64,000 nucleotides of DNA from Streptomyces sp. NBC_00568 (GCF_026341855.1 NZ_JAPENW010000002.1:310001-374000); one strand, 5' to 3'. Positions 46,414 through 55,908 are shown, counted from the stretch's first letter. Notes: a model not told the origin generated them from the letters alone. A program made the numbers and translations.

Positions 46414-47264
46414 GCGCCCACCTCGACTGATCGGTTCGGCTGGACATTGGCCGCGGACAGGTAGAGCGAGTTCTTCAACTGGAAGACCGTCATGTTCGGG
46501 TGTTTCGACAGGATCCGGGCGCACAGCCCCGTGATGTACGGCGTGGCGAAGCTGTTACCAGTGGTGCGGATGGTGCCTCCGCCCAACCAGGGCACAGTCA
46601 CGTTCTGGCCCGGCGCGAAGAACTCCACTGGAGGGCTGGGGTTGTAGAGGTACAGCTCTGGGTCTTCCTCCTGGTGGCTGCCCACCGAGATGACCGACGA
46701 GAACCGCCAGGGAAAGGATTCCACCAGGCTGTTGTGGGCTGACGCGACGAGCACGGTCCGGCCGAAGTAGGCGTCGTCGGCGAGCGCGTGCAATTCCTCG
46801 ATGAAGCGCGGACGGGTGGTGGACAGGCTCATGTTCACTACGTCGAAGCCCTGGGTGATGGCCCAGCGCAACGCGGCGAGGAGTATGTCCCCTGTCCCGG
46901 AGAACCGCTCGCCGAGCACCCGGAGGCTGTATAGCTCGCAGTCCGGGGCGGTGCGGCGGATGATCCCCGCGCAAGCGGTACCGTGGCCGCAGGAGTCACC
47001 GGTGTCCGTCTCCTCCACACGGATGCCTTCCCCGCCCTCGCCCTTCATCGCGACGTACGAGCCCTGCACAGGTCCGACGAGGGGATGGTTGCGCTCCACC
47101 CCGCTGTCGATCACGCACACTCGCACCCCGCGCCCGGTGGCGCCGCCCCACGGCCACTCGGGAGTGATCTCGTTGCCGTCCGCGACGACCGGGATGTCTC
47201 CCGGCCCGCGTCCGCGCAGACTCCAGGTGAGCGTCGAATCCCACGCGGACGTTTCCGTGCCCAT
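46410..47264 (-). CDS. Cytoplasmic subtilisin-like (S8) protease
   Basis: A 284-residue subtilase. Catalytic Asp in VRVCVIDSGVERNHPLVG, His in DSCGHGTACAGII and Ser in GTIRTTGNSFATPYITG; the oxyanion region is VASAHNSL. It lacks a signal peptide or prodomain, so it should act inside the cell, fitting a leader-peptide protease for the precursor at 50603-50812. ATG 47264 has GAGGAG nine bases upstream; its stop overlaps the GAF gene. Confidence 0.87.
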   Translation of the reverse strand: MGTETSAWDSTLTWSLRGRGPGDIPVVADGNEITPEWPWGGATGRGVRVCVIDSGVERNHPLVGPVQGSYVAMKGEGGEGIRVEETDTGDSCGHGTACAGIIRRTAPDCELYSLRVLGERFSGTGDILLAALRWAITQGFDVVNMSLSTTRPRFIEELHALADDAYFGRTVLVASAHNSLVESFPWRFSSVISVGSHQEEDPELYLYNPSPPVEFFAPGQNVTVPWLGGGTIRTTGNSFATPYITGLCARILSKHPNMTVFQLKNSLYLSAANVQPNRSVEVGA

Positions 47265-47268
47265 CCGG

Positions 47269-50200
47269 TCAGGTCTCCTCTTCTTGTTCTCGCTGTTTAC
47301 GTTGGTCCGTGCCGACCCCGCCGTCCTGGGGAAGGTTCCCGCTGCCGTCGGCCCGTGCCGCCAGACTGGCGGCCCAGCCCACACCGACCAGGTGCCCCTT
47401 GGCAGCGAACCAGCGCCCGGCCTCCCGCGCCGCGCGGCCAGCCTCGTCCCGGCGTCCGAGCAGCAGGAAGGTATGCGCCCGGTCGAGCTCGGCGACCGCT
47501 CGTACGATCGGGGAGTCCGTCCGTGCCGCCTGGTCCGTGGCGTGGGCTGCCAGCCGTGCGGCCTCGTCCGGATCGCCGCGCAGTGCGGCGACCCGAGCCC
47601 GCAGGCCGCATGCGTCGGCAGCCTCGGAGGGCGGCAGGCCGGCCTCGTCGGATCCGGTGCGTTCCAGCGCCTGCCGCCACTCGCCCCGGGCGAGCAGCAG
47701 CCGGGCGAGTTCCCGTGAAACGGGGTCGGGCAGACCGCTCGCGCCTGACTCGCGGCAGGCCGCTTCGGCCTGGAGCAGCAGTTCCTCAGCCAGGGCGGGC
47801 CGTCCGGCCAGGGTCTCCACGGCAGCGGAGAAGACCGGCACGAAGATCGAGGCCTCGACGTATCCCAGCTCGCGGGCGAGCCGGTCGGCCGCCGTCAGGC
47901 ACTCGCGGGCCTCGTCCCACCGCTGCTGCAGGGCGAGCAGCACTGCGAGCGGACAGTTGAGCGTTACCCGTACGGTTCGGCGCTCGCCGCCGTGCTCGGC
48001 CAGGAGCGTGCGGCACCACGCCACGGCGTCCGCGACTCGCTCCGGCCCCAGCCACAGCGACACCCCGATGGCACCGAGAGCGGCTGCCCGCTCGGGCTCG
48101 GCGTCCGCCTGTACGGCGTCCCGCAACGCCTGGTCGAGCAGTCGGCCGGCCTCGGCGTGCGATCCGCGCAGCTGGTGGCGCTGGGCGATGCGGATCCGTG
48201 CCCGTGCCAGGCCGAGCGCCTCCCCAGTAGCCTCGAAGACGGGCAATACGGCGTCGGCGGCGTCGGCCGGTTCCTCGCCCGGCCCGCCGCCAGGACAGGC
48301 GGAGGCGAGCAGCAGCCGGGCGTGGGCTGCGGAGATCCGGTCGCCGGAGGCGGTGGCGGCGGCCAGTGCCTGCCGCAGAAGCGAACACGCCTCCTCCCCG
48401 GAGCCGCCCCGGCACAGCCGGGCCTCGGCGAGCCGACGGGCGGCGTCCGGCCAGGGCGGTTCCAGCGGATCGGCGAGAGCCGTGGCCCGAGTCAGCAGAT
48501 CTTCGGCGCGGGACAAGTCCGCGTGGGTCAGCGCCTCCGCTCCGGCGGCGGCCAAATGGCTGGCGGCGCGGCGGCGCAGGTCGTCCGTGCGCGCGTCGGA
48601 CAAACCCAGTTCGGTGCGGTAGCCGTGGGCCCGCTCCAGGTGGATACCAGTCAGCGCGTCGCCGCCGCCCCGGGCGGCTAGAAGGTCGGCGGCGCTTTCG
48701 TGACGTTCGGCCCGGATCCGCTTGGCCATGGCCTGGTAGACGACCTCCTGGACCAGGCCGCTGCTGAAGCGGAACAGTGTGCCGCCAGCCCGGTGGCGGG
48801 CGGGTTCCACCAGCCGCCGCCGGGTGAGCCGCCGCACCGCGGGCCGTACAGCCTCGGCTGCGCCACCGCCATGGACGGCGGCAGCGGCGAGATCTGCCAG
48901 TTCTTCCAGGGCGAACTCCCGGCCGACCACCGAGGCCAGATCGAGCGCATCGCGCTCGGCGCGTTCCAGCGCGCCGACACGGGCCGCCAGCAGGGCCTGC
49001 ACCGTAGGGGGGAGCCCGTCGACGGATCCGCCTTCACCTCGCATGGCCAGGAGCTGCTCCAGGTGCAGCGGATTGCCCTCGGCGCGCTCAAGCACTCGGT
49101 CGGACGCGGGGTCGGCCTGATGAGCGCCGACCTCGTCCAGCCCCGCCGCCAGCGCCCCGGACTCCTCGGGCGACAGTCCGGGCACAATCAAGGACACGGA
49201 CTTCAGCCGGCCGCTGCCCCACCCGGATGCAGTGTCAAGCAGTTCGGGACGGGCGGCGCAGACCACCATGACCGCTGCATGGTCGAGGTCCTCCACCAGC
49301 CGGTCGAGCACCTCCAGGAGCAGCGCGTCTGCCCAGTGACAGTCGTCCACCACCAGGACCAGGGTCCGCTGCTGGGACAGCGCACCCAGCAGGTAGGACA
49401 AGGCTGCGCAGGTATCGTCGAGCGACGGGTTGGGGGTGCCGTCGCGCAGCAGGCCGGTGCCGAGGAGCGCCAGTGCCTCGGCAGCCTCGGCGCGGTCGGC
49501 CGGTCCGGTGAGGGCGACCGGATCGGTACGGCTTGAGCCAGCCTCGCACTCTTCGCCGTCCGCGCCGTTCAGCAGCGATCGCAGCGCGTCGGCGAGCGGC
49601 GCCAGGCTGCCCACCTCCCCGTACGGTCGGCAGCGCCCCATGCCGTAGATGACCGCTGCCCGACCCTGGTTCTGGCTGGGCTGCCCCAACCGGTGCAGCC
49701 ACTCGCGGACCAGCCTCGTCTTGCCGATGCCCGCCTCGCCGTACAGGTTCACCAGGTGGCAGCCGCGCCCCTCGGTGACCCGGTCCAGCACCAGTCCGAG
49801 TTCGGCCAGTTCCGTCTCCCGGCCGACGAACGGGATGTCGAAGCGCCGCAACAGTTCGGGATCGTCGTCCTGTACGGCGAGTAGCCGGTACGCGGTCACG
49901 GGCTGCGTTTTGCCTTTGAGTGTGAGCGGCCCGACCTCCTCCACGACGGCGGCCGGGCCCACCGCGCGTAGCGTCTCTGGGCCTATGAGGATCTGGCCCG
50001 CGGTGGCGTTCTGCTCCAGCCGCGCGGCGACGTTGACCACCTCACCGGAGACCAATACCTGGCGGGCGGAGGCGTCGGACGTGGCGACGACCTCCCCGCT
50101 GTTGACTCCGATCCTGACGTCGAGACGGAGGCCGAAGGCGGCGGTCAGTTCATTGTTGAGGCCCTCCAGGGCATCGATCATGTCGAGCGCCGCGGCGACG

Positions 50201-50532
50201 GCGCGGCGAGCGTCGTCCTCGTGCGTCACCGGCACGCCGAACACCGCCATCACCGCGTCGCCGATGAACTTTTCCACCGTGCCGCCATGGGACTCAATCT
50301 GACGTCGCATCAGATCGAAGTAGCGCAGGGTGACCGACCTCAGGGTCTCGGGATCGAGCCGCCCCGATATTGCGGTAGAGCCCACCAGGTCGCAGAAGAC
50401 GACGCTGACCACCTTGCGTTCCTCGGCCCGTCCTGCGTCCGCTGCGGCGCTGCCTGGTGCGCAGGGCATGCCGCACCCGGAGCAGAACCGCGCAGCCGCC
50501 GACAAGGGCGTATCGCAAGAGGGGCAGTTCAT
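47269..50532 (-). CDS. Adenylate cyclase-AAA ATPase-TPR regulator with zinc ribbon
   Basis: A 1087-residue multidomain protein. The N-terminal zinc ribbon is CPSC...CSGCG (residues 3-23). A class III cyclase domain follows (about 40-210: VVFCDLVGSTAISGRLDPET, KFIGDAVMAVFG), then an AAA/NB-ARC-like ATPase (about 240-600: NLYGEAGIGKTRL Walker A, LVLVVDDCHWADA Walker B), then a long helical TPR-like region to the end. These are large signalling ATPases. The start is ATG 50532 (GAGGAAC eight bases upstream). The stop is five bases before the protease start, so both are made together. Confidence 0.85.
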   Translation of the reverse strand: MNCPSCDTPLSAAARFCSGCGMPCAPGSAAADAGRAEERKVVSVVFCDLVGSTAISGRLDPETLRSVTLRYFDLMRRQIESHGGTVEKFIGDAVMAVFGVPVTHEDDARRAVAAALDMIDALEGLNNELTAAFGLRLDVRIGVNSGEVVATSDASARQVLVSGEVVNVAARLEQNATAGQILIGPETLRAVGPAAVVEEVGPLTLKGKTQPVTAYRLLAVQDDDPELLRRFDIPFVGRETELAELGLVLDRVTEGRGCHLVNLYGEAGIGKTRLVREWLHRLGQPSQNQGRAAVIYGMGRCRPYGEVGSLAPLADALRSLLNGADGEECEAGSSRTDPVALTGPADRAEAAEALALLGTGLLRDGTPNPSLDDTCAALSYLLGALSQQRTLVLVVDDCHWADALLLEVLDRLVEDLDHAAVMVVCAARPELLDTASGWGSGRLKSVSLIVPGLSPEESGALAAGLDEVGAHQADPASDRVLERAEGNPLHLEQLLAMRGEGGSVDGLPPTVQALLAARVGALERAERDALDLASVVGREFALEELADLAAAAVHGGGAAEAVRPAVRRLTRRRLVEPARHRAGGTLFRFSSGLVQEVVYQAMAKRIRAERHESAADLLAARGGGDALTGIHLERAHGYRTELGLSDARTDDLRRRAASHLAAAGAEALTHADLSRAEDLLTRATALADPLEPPWPDAARRLAEARLCRGGSGEEACSLLRQALAAATASGDRISAAHARLLLASACPGGGPGEEPADAADAVLPVFEATGEALGLARARIRIAQRHQLRGSHAEAGRLLDQALRDAVQADAEPERAAALGAIGVSLWLGPERVADAVAWCRTLLAEHGGERRTVRVTLNCPLAVLLALQQRWDEARECLTAADRLARELGYVEASIFVPVFSAAVETLAGRPALAEELLLQAEAACRESGASGLPDPVSRELARLLLARGEWRQALERTGSDEAGLPPSEAADACGLRARVAALRGDPDEAARLAAHATDQAARTDSPIVRAVAELDRAHTFLLLGRRDEAGRAAREAGRWFAAKGHLVGVGWAASLAARADGSGNLPQDGGVGTDQRKQREQEEET

Positions 50533-50602
50533 GGTGGTGTTCCTCGGTTCTCCCTCTCGGGCTGTCGAGCGGCATGAGCCGCGACCTATGCCACGTGCCT
50601 GA

Positions 50603-50812
50603 CTAGAACAGCGCCCCGCCCGCGACAACGGTGTGTGCCTGGACCTCAGGCTCTGCCTCGTCGAGCCGGCCCTTGATGTCGACCAGCAGGGCGACCTCCT
50701 CGGGCGTGAGCGAGCGGAGGACCTCTTGCTGTTCGTCGGGCAGCGCGCTGATGGGGAACCCGGCGGCCTCAAGGGTTTCCAGGACCGCTTCATTGCCGGG
50801 GTCGGTGGGCAT
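50603..50812 (-). CDS. 69-residue RiPP precursor-like peptide
   Basis: A short acidic peptide with a helical leader (NEAVLETLEAAGFPISALPD, then LRSLTPEEVALLVDIKGRLD) and a distinct C-terminal tail AHTVVAGGALF. ATG 50812 has a perfect AGGAGG eight bases before it and lies inside the 3' end of the upstream oxidase gene (23-bp overlap). Size, leader-core look and position between a radical SAM/oxidase pair and a protease mark it as the likely substrate of the pathway. It lacks Cys; the core could be modified at Thr, Val, Gly, Ala, Leu or Phe. I know no characterised class with this tail. Confidence 0.75.
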   Translation of the reverse strand: MPTDPGNEAVLETLEAAGFPISALPDEQQEVLRSLTPEEVALLVDIKGRLDEAEPEVQAHTVVAGGALF

Positions 50813-51569
50813 GGGTGTTCCCTCCTGTCAGGGGAGCAGAGCGGGCGGTCGGCCTGCGCGCTATACGGTTGAAGATCTCGGTCGCTTCCGCGATCGTGTG
50901 CAGCGCGCTCACCGCGATCGCGGCCTCTTGCGCCGCGGTGAGCGGCAGCTCATCGATGACGGCGTCAAGTTCGTCGCTGTGCCCGGCGTCGAGCACAGCG
51001 TGGTGGCGGACGGTACGGAAGGCGTCGTAGGGCAGGCCGGTGCGGGCGGCGAGCCGGTCCGCGAGCCATGGGGCAGGGGCGTTGCCCTCCAGCACGGTCA
51101 TGTAGCCGAGGAGACAGACCGGGTGATGGTGCTCAACCCAGTAGTACTGCGCGCCCACCAGCCGCGCGACAGCGGGCGGTTGTGCGGTCCGGGCGAGTGA
51201 GACGGCCGACTGCGGCTGCCCGGCCGCGGCCAGATCCTCCAGCAGCCAGTCGTCGTGGTGGCGCTCCTCCTCGATGTGGGTGAGCAGATAGTGGCTGAGC
51301 GGTTCCGCCAGGGGATCACCGGAGCCGAGGCGCGCGCAGCGCCGTACGGCCAGCTCCATCAGGGGCACGGAGGCGCGGATCACCGCATGCATGGACCACA
51401 GGTAGCGCAGATAGCGGGCAGCCGCGTCGGGCGACGGCGCCCGGTCGCTTCCCTCGTCGGGAATAAGCGGTTCCCACAGGCGGGCAAGGGCCGCGCGAAG
51501 CATCGGGGAGGCAAGATCGATCTTGGCCCTGAGCCGCTGGGCCGCGCCGGTCACCGCGGGGGCCGTCAC
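50790..51569 (-). CDS. Heme-oxygenase-like (putative diiron) redox enzyme
   Basis: A 259-residue all-helical protein of the TenA/PqqC/HDO group (iron-containing redox enzymes). The metal-ligand motifs are visible: LLTHIEEERHHDDWLLEDL, VEHHHPVCLLGYMTVLEG and VRHHAVLDAGHSDELDAVID. Relatives (UndA, SznF-type) use O2 at a nonheme iron centre to oxidise small molecules or amino acids. The GTG start overlaps the radical SAM stop (GTGA), and its end overlaps the precursor start. It probably oxidises the peptide together with the radical SAM enzyme. Confidence 0.78.
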   Translation of the reverse strand: MTAPAVTGAAQRLRAKIDLASPMLRAALARLWEPLIPDEGSDRAPSPDAAARYLRYLWSMHAVIRASVPLMELAVRRCARLGSGDPLAEPLSHYLLTHIEEERHHDDWLLEDLAAAGQPQSAVSLARTAQPPAVARLVGAQYYWVEHHHPVCLLGYMTVLEGNAPAPWLADRLAARTGLPYDAFRTVRHHAVLDAGHSDELDAVIDELPLTAAQEAAIAVSALHTIAEATEIFNRIARRPTARSAPLTGGNTHAHRPRQ

Positions 51570-52660
51570 CGTGCATCGTCCGGGACCGGGACCGGGGCCG
51601 GCAGCGCGACCAGAGGAGCGTACGGGGCACAGCCCCAGCGGCGTACCAGGGCGACCGGCCCGGCCTGCGCCTGCAGCCGGGAGGCCTCGCGGTCCAGCAG
51701 TTCGCCGACCGGGCCTGCCCCGGCCCGCGCCACGGCCTCGCTCAACGCTGGGCGCTCACCGAGGCGGCGGCATGCGGTGCAGTGATGCTCGGGCACCTTT
51801 GGCTCCGTCCCGTACCGGGCGTACAGATGGCCGGGCCCGGTGGTGCGGATCATGCGCAGCACGGGCGAGCCGAGCGCCCTGGCCCGGATGGCCGCCCAGT
51901 CGTCCGACGCGACATGACCCAGCCGCAGATGGGCCGGGACGGGGCGGCGGTCCACAACGTCCTGGTTGCAGCAGGCGACGACGGTGCCGTCGAAAGCGAC
52001 CACCGGCCAGGCGGCCATGGCGCAGGGCAGCACGCCCGGACCCGCGGCAGTCGGCATCGCCCCGGCGGCGGCCCAGCCTGCGGCGCGGCCCACCGCCCGC
52101 ACCTCGTTGACCAGCATCGGCACCTGGTCGCCGAACGTCCGGCGGATGTCGGCCGTCACATCGGCGAGGTACGGGTCGTCGGGGCCGGAACCGGTGAGGT
52201 GAAAACTGGCAGGCACACCGCTGTCGAGCACCTTGCGCACGGCCCCGAAGACCTCGGCCCGGGAGATCTCCCGCTCGTGGAAGGTGTCCAGGCTCGCCGA
52301 GAAGTGGTCGACGGCGCTGATCGCCGCCCGTATGCGGCCGGGGACCCGGCCCCCCCGCGCAAAAAACATGCCACTGAGCAGAGCGCTCCGAGCACCCGCC
52401 GCCCGCACCGTCCCGGCCAGCGCGGATACCAGCCCAGGCAGCAGCAGGGGCTCACCGCCGGTGAGCATGACGACATCGGGCCGGTCGTTCGCCGTGAACG
52501 TCCGCGCGAACCGCAGTAGCGCCCCGGCGGGTTGTTCCTCCGCGGACATGGTGGAGGTGGTGGAACAGTGGGCGCAGCGCAGAGGGCATCGCCGGGTGAG
52601 GGTCACCAGAAGCCCGGCGCAGGGGACCGGGCGCAGTCCGACCAACTCGGCCAACTGCAT
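51566..52660 (-). CDS. Radical SAM enzyme with SPASM-like C terminus
   Basis: A 364-residue radical SAM protein. The cluster motif is CPLRCAHC, followed by MLTGGEPLLLPGL (GGE motif). The C-terminal half has further Cys (GVLPCAM, VACCNQDVV, CTAC, WGCAPY), a pattern like a SPASM or Twitch domain carrying extra Fe-S clusters. Such enzymes modify RiPP precursors. I start at ATG 52660 because GAGGGG lies eight bases upstream; GTG 52693 is possible. It is the first gene of the operon. Confidence 0.85.
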   Translation of the reverse strand: MQLAELVGLRPVPCAGLLVTLTRRCPLRCAHCSTTSTMSAEEQPAGALLRFARTFTANDRPDVVMLTGGEPLLLPGLVSALAGTVRAAGARSALLSGMFFARGGRVPGRIRAAISAVDHFSASLDTFHEREISRAEVFGAVRKVLDSGVPASFHLTGSGPDDPYLADVTADIRRTFGDQVPMLVNEVRAVGRAAGWAAAGAMPTAAGPGVLPCAMAAWPVVAFDGTVVACCNQDVVDRRPVPAHLRLGHVASDDWAAIRARALGSPVLRMIRTTGPGHLYARYGTEPKVPEHHCTACRRLGERPALSEAVARAGAGPVGELLDREASRLQAQAGPVALVRRWGCAPYAPLVALPAPVPVPDDAR

Positions 52661-52961
52661 TGGCGCATCCCCTCGGGTAGACAGACGATCCACATGAGCG
52701 GACCCTGGCGGTCATTCAGAGATGACCTTCGCCCCAGGCGGTATGCCGGTGGTTCGACGGCGGTTGTGAATCAGTAAAACCCCAGCTGGGCACGGCCATG
52801 GCTGAGGCACCGATGAGGTGGGACCCTCTGGGGGAAGGGACACTTGGGCAGGCCGGCCTGTCCATCGGCCCGGCCGACCGCGGCATCGTTCCGCGACGAC
52901 TTGACGTCGATGGTCCGCCATCGGCATCCCGGAGCACAACTGACCTGCGCCCGGGACGTGT
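52661..52961 (-). promoter_or_regulatory. Upstream region of the RiPP-like operon
   Basis: This region must hold the operon promoter. A short inverted repeat GGTCAT-TCAGAG-ATGACC is at 52710-52727. No clear -35/-10 pair. An IS630 element begins at 52964 and may have cut off more distant control sites. Confidence 0.4.
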
Positions 52962-52963
52962 TA

Positions 52964-54113
52964 CTGACCTTCAAAGCGTGGTGTCGGAGGGCTGACGACC
53001 CATGATCCCTGCGGTATGCGGAGTACATGAGGTATGCCCAGGGCGGAGGCCTGACCGACGAACGCCGTTCCCTCCGTGAGGAGTTACGGATGGAGGCTGC
53101 CGAGCGGTTCCGGCACGGCGACGAGAACACGGTCATCGCGCACGACCTGCGGGTCAGCGTCCGGTCGGTGCAGCGCTGGCGCAAGGCATGGTCACAGGGC
53201 GGGCCGAGGGCCCTGGCCTCGAAGGGCCCGGCCTCGCTGCCGCTGCTGAACGACGAGTTGTTCGCCGTGCTGGAGCGGGAGTTGCTCAAGGTCGGCCCGG
53301 TGGCACACGGCTGGCCGGACCAGACCTGGACCCTGTTTCGGATCAAGACCCTGATCGGGCGCCGCTTCCACAAGAGTTACACCGTGCAAGGTGTGGCCGC
53401 CCTGCTCAAGCGGCACGGGTGGAGCTGCCAGGTTCCCGCCCGCCGCGCGATCGAGCGGGACGAGGCAGCGGTGGCCGGCTGGGTGAAAGGGACCTGGCCG
53501 AGCGTGGAAGGACCGTGGCGGCGCTCGACGCCTGGCTCGTCTTCGAAGACGAAGCCGGCTTCTCGATGACGCCGCCGACCACCCGCACCTGGTCCCGCCG
53601 CGGACACACCCCCGTGGTCCGCGTCCGAGGCCGCTCCCACCGCCGCTTATCGGTCGCCGCCCTGGCCTGTTACAAGGCTGGTGAACCTTCCCGACTGATC
53701 TACCGGCCCTGTCCCGACGCACGCCCCGACGGGCGCAAAAGCTTCTCCTGGACGGACTACCGCGACCTCATTCAGACCGCCCACCAGCAGCTCGGCAGCC
53801 CGATCGTGCTGGTCTGGGACAATCTCAACACCCACCTCACCGCCAGCATGCGCCGCTACATCGTCGACCGCGACTGGCTCACCGTCTTCCAACTGCCGCC
53901 CTACGCACCCGACCTCAACCCGGTCGAGGGCATCTGGTCCGTGCTGCGGCGCACCACCACAGCCAATCGGGCGTTTGCCGACCCCGACGACCTGATCACC
54001 GCCGTCCGGCGCGGCCTACGCCAGCTCCAGTACCGACACGACATCCTCGACGGCTGCCTCGTCGGCACCGGCCTGCGCAAACCATCATGACGACATCACG
54101 CATTCAAGGTCAG
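52964..54113 (+). mobile_element. IS630-family element, transposase frameshifted
   Basis: Ends CTGACCTTCAAAGCGTG and the inverse of CACGCATTCAAGGTCAG, with TA on both sides (52962-52963 and 54114-54115), as expected for IS630. The transposase runs from 53027 (VIAHDLRVSVRSVQRWRKAW) to about 53515 in one frame, then to 54090 in another (LDAWLVFEDEAGFSMTPPTT, VLVWDNLNTHLTAS, YAPDLNPVEGIWS with the DDE residues). One base is missing near 53512 (SVE-RTVAALDAW), so it is probably inactive. Confidence 0.85.
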
Positions 54114-54126
54114 TAGCTGTGATCGG

Positions 54127-55908
54127 CTACGCGTGTTGACCAATGTGGCCGCATTTCTGAAGTTTATACCATTTCGCGTACAGCAGTAGGAATTTCGGTA
54201 CTTCGTAAGTCGGCGCATTCGCCTCATCCGGATAGGTCATCGCGCTCTTTGCAATGAGGCTTTCCAGTTCCTTGGTCGCCAGCTCCACACTGCAGTCAAG
54301 AACTGATGCGATTTCCGATGCAGTAAATTTAGTCGCGACCGAATGGCCGATGTGGGACAAGATCAGCTGCTGTTCGCCGGTCAGCTCATTCCACTGTGAC
54401 GCAATTTTTCCGCGGAATGAAATTCCGTCGTAGCTCAATTCCTCAAATATGTTCTCTTCACAAGTCAGTCGGTCTGCATAATCCTTGATGGATGTGCCTA
54501 CCGCGGTCGAAAGCCTCCGTCCCGCCATTCGAACTGCCAGCGGTAGGCAGGCGATCGTCTCCACGATACGTACCAGGTCTTCCCGGCCGTGCGCGACTCG
54601 CCTCTGCCCAAGAATTGACACAAGTAAGGCCAACGCCTCCTGCATATGGAAAACGCCGAGTGGTATGTAATGAATACTCTCCAGAGTTGCCAGTCTGGCT
54701 CTGGAAGTAATCAGGCATTTGGCAGGACCAGTGGCAGGAAGCAATCGACTGACATCGTAATCTGCGGGAACGTCATCGATTATAATCAAACATCTACGGC
54801 TGGCGAGCCAGCTATGCCAGGTCGCCAGGCCAAGTTCCATTTCTTTGAAATCGAAATTCTTCCCAATTGACCTTAGGAGTTCTCTGAGCACTGATTCGAC
54901 AGGGCGTGGCGTGTCGTCGCCTGCTCGGATCCGAACGAATATTCTGCCATGTGGAAATGTGTGCTCCAATGTGTGCGCTGCATGCACGGCCAAGCTGGTT
55001 TTTCCCGTACCTGTTGGACCAATAATGGCCACAGGTGATGATTCTTCCGCAGTCAGAGTTCTTGCGATCAGTGCTGACTCTGTTCTTCTTCCGACGAAGT
55101 CACCCAGGTCGCGTGGCAGCATCGTCGGCACGTGGTGCCCCGCAGGCTCGGTATGGGGAGCGCCTATTTTTCCCGCCAGAATATTTTGGTGTACCTCCTT
55201 CAGGACAGAACTGGGGGATATTCCCATTTCGCGAGCCAGGGATTGTCTGATATTTTCATAAGCTGACAGTGCTTCCGTGCGCCGGCCGCAGAAAACCAGT
55301 GACTTCAGGTAAGCGGCGAACAGGCGCTCTCGAAAAGGATTGTGCTGTATCGCAACATCGAGCACACTCAATGCCTCACTGGGGTCGCCCAGCGAAATTT
55401 CCAATTCGGCCCACATTTCTAGCAGGCGATAGTAGATCTCCTCAAGTCGGCGGCCGTACTCGCCCATCATTCCGGAGGTTTCTCTATCGAAAATGGAGGA
55501 ATCCGGAAAAGTATGCAGAGCGGATCGAAACAATTGAGCGGCCAAGCCGTGCTCACCTTGTACAAGTGCTTGCGTTCCTGCAGTAACGGATTTTTCAAAC
55601 CGAATCGTGTCCAGCTCGTCATCAGCAACGGAAATCCGATACGTCTGATCCTGGTATGTTATACGGTCGGCGTGCCCTGTATTCCTGAAGATTGCGCGTA
55701 GGTTGGATATGTATACCTGAATGTTCTTTTTCGCAGATGCCGGAGGTTTATCGGGCCATACCTCGAAAATGATGCGATTGGCGGTCACAGGTCTATTTGC
55801 TTGGCATAGCAGGGCGGCCAGAACCTGTCGCTGCTTTATTGAGCCCAGGGGGATGTCGATCATATCGATCTCCACCCGCAATTTAGGCACCATATATATT
55901 CGCATCAT
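54127..55908 (-). CDS. SARP-family regulator with NB-ARC ATPase domain
   Basis: A 593-residue regulator. The winged-helix DNA-binding domain (PLGSIKQRQVLAALLCQANR, about residues 20-95) is followed by the BTAD domain (about 105-250: ELEISLGDPSEALSVLDVAI, REMGISPSS). Then comes an NB-ARC region (about 270-500, Walker A IIGPTGTGKTSLAV) and a C-terminal helical part. SARPs activate specialised-metabolite genes in Streptomyces. The start is ATG 55908 after TGGAG. Base composition is more AT-rich than that of its neighbours. The target genes are unknown; the NRPS or RiPP-like operons are candidates. Confidence 0.85.
   Translation of the reverse strand: MMRIYMVPKLRVEIDMIDIPLGSIKQRQVLAALLCQANRPVTANRIIFEVWPDKPPASAKKNIQVYISNLRAIFRNTGHADRITYQDQTYRISVADDELDTIRFEKSVTAGTQALVQGEHGLAAQLFRSALHTFPDSSIFDRETSGMMGEYGRRLEEIYYRLLEMWAELEISLGDPSEALSVLDVAIQHNPFRERLFAAYLKSLVFCGRRTEALSAYENIRQSLAREMGISPSSVLKEVHQNILAGKIGAPHTEPAGHHVPTMLPRDLGDFVGRRTESALIARTLTAEESSPVAIIGPTGTGKTSLAVHAAHTLEHTFPHGRIFVRIRAGDDTPRPVESVLRELLRSIGKNFDFKEMELGLATWHSWLASRRCLIIIDDVPADYDVSRLLPATGPAKCLITSRARLATLESIHYIPLGVFHMQEALALLVSILGQRRVAHGREDLVRIVETIACLPLAVRMAGRRLSTAVGTSIKDYADRLTCEENIFEELSYDGISFRGKIASQWNELTGEQQLILSHIGHSVATKFTASEIASVLDCSVELATKELESLIAKSAMTYPDEANAPTYEVPKFLLLYAKWYKLQKCGHIGQHA

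Noticed and set aside
47309..48681. Two long plus-strand frames opposite the cyclase/AAA/TPR gene
   Set aside because: Ser/Ala/Arg-rich antisense frames typical of GC-rich DNA; the minus-strand protein explains the sequence.
52798..52992. Short plus-strand frame before the IS630 element
   Set aside because: No SD and no similarity; it lies in the likely promoter region of the RiPP-like operon.
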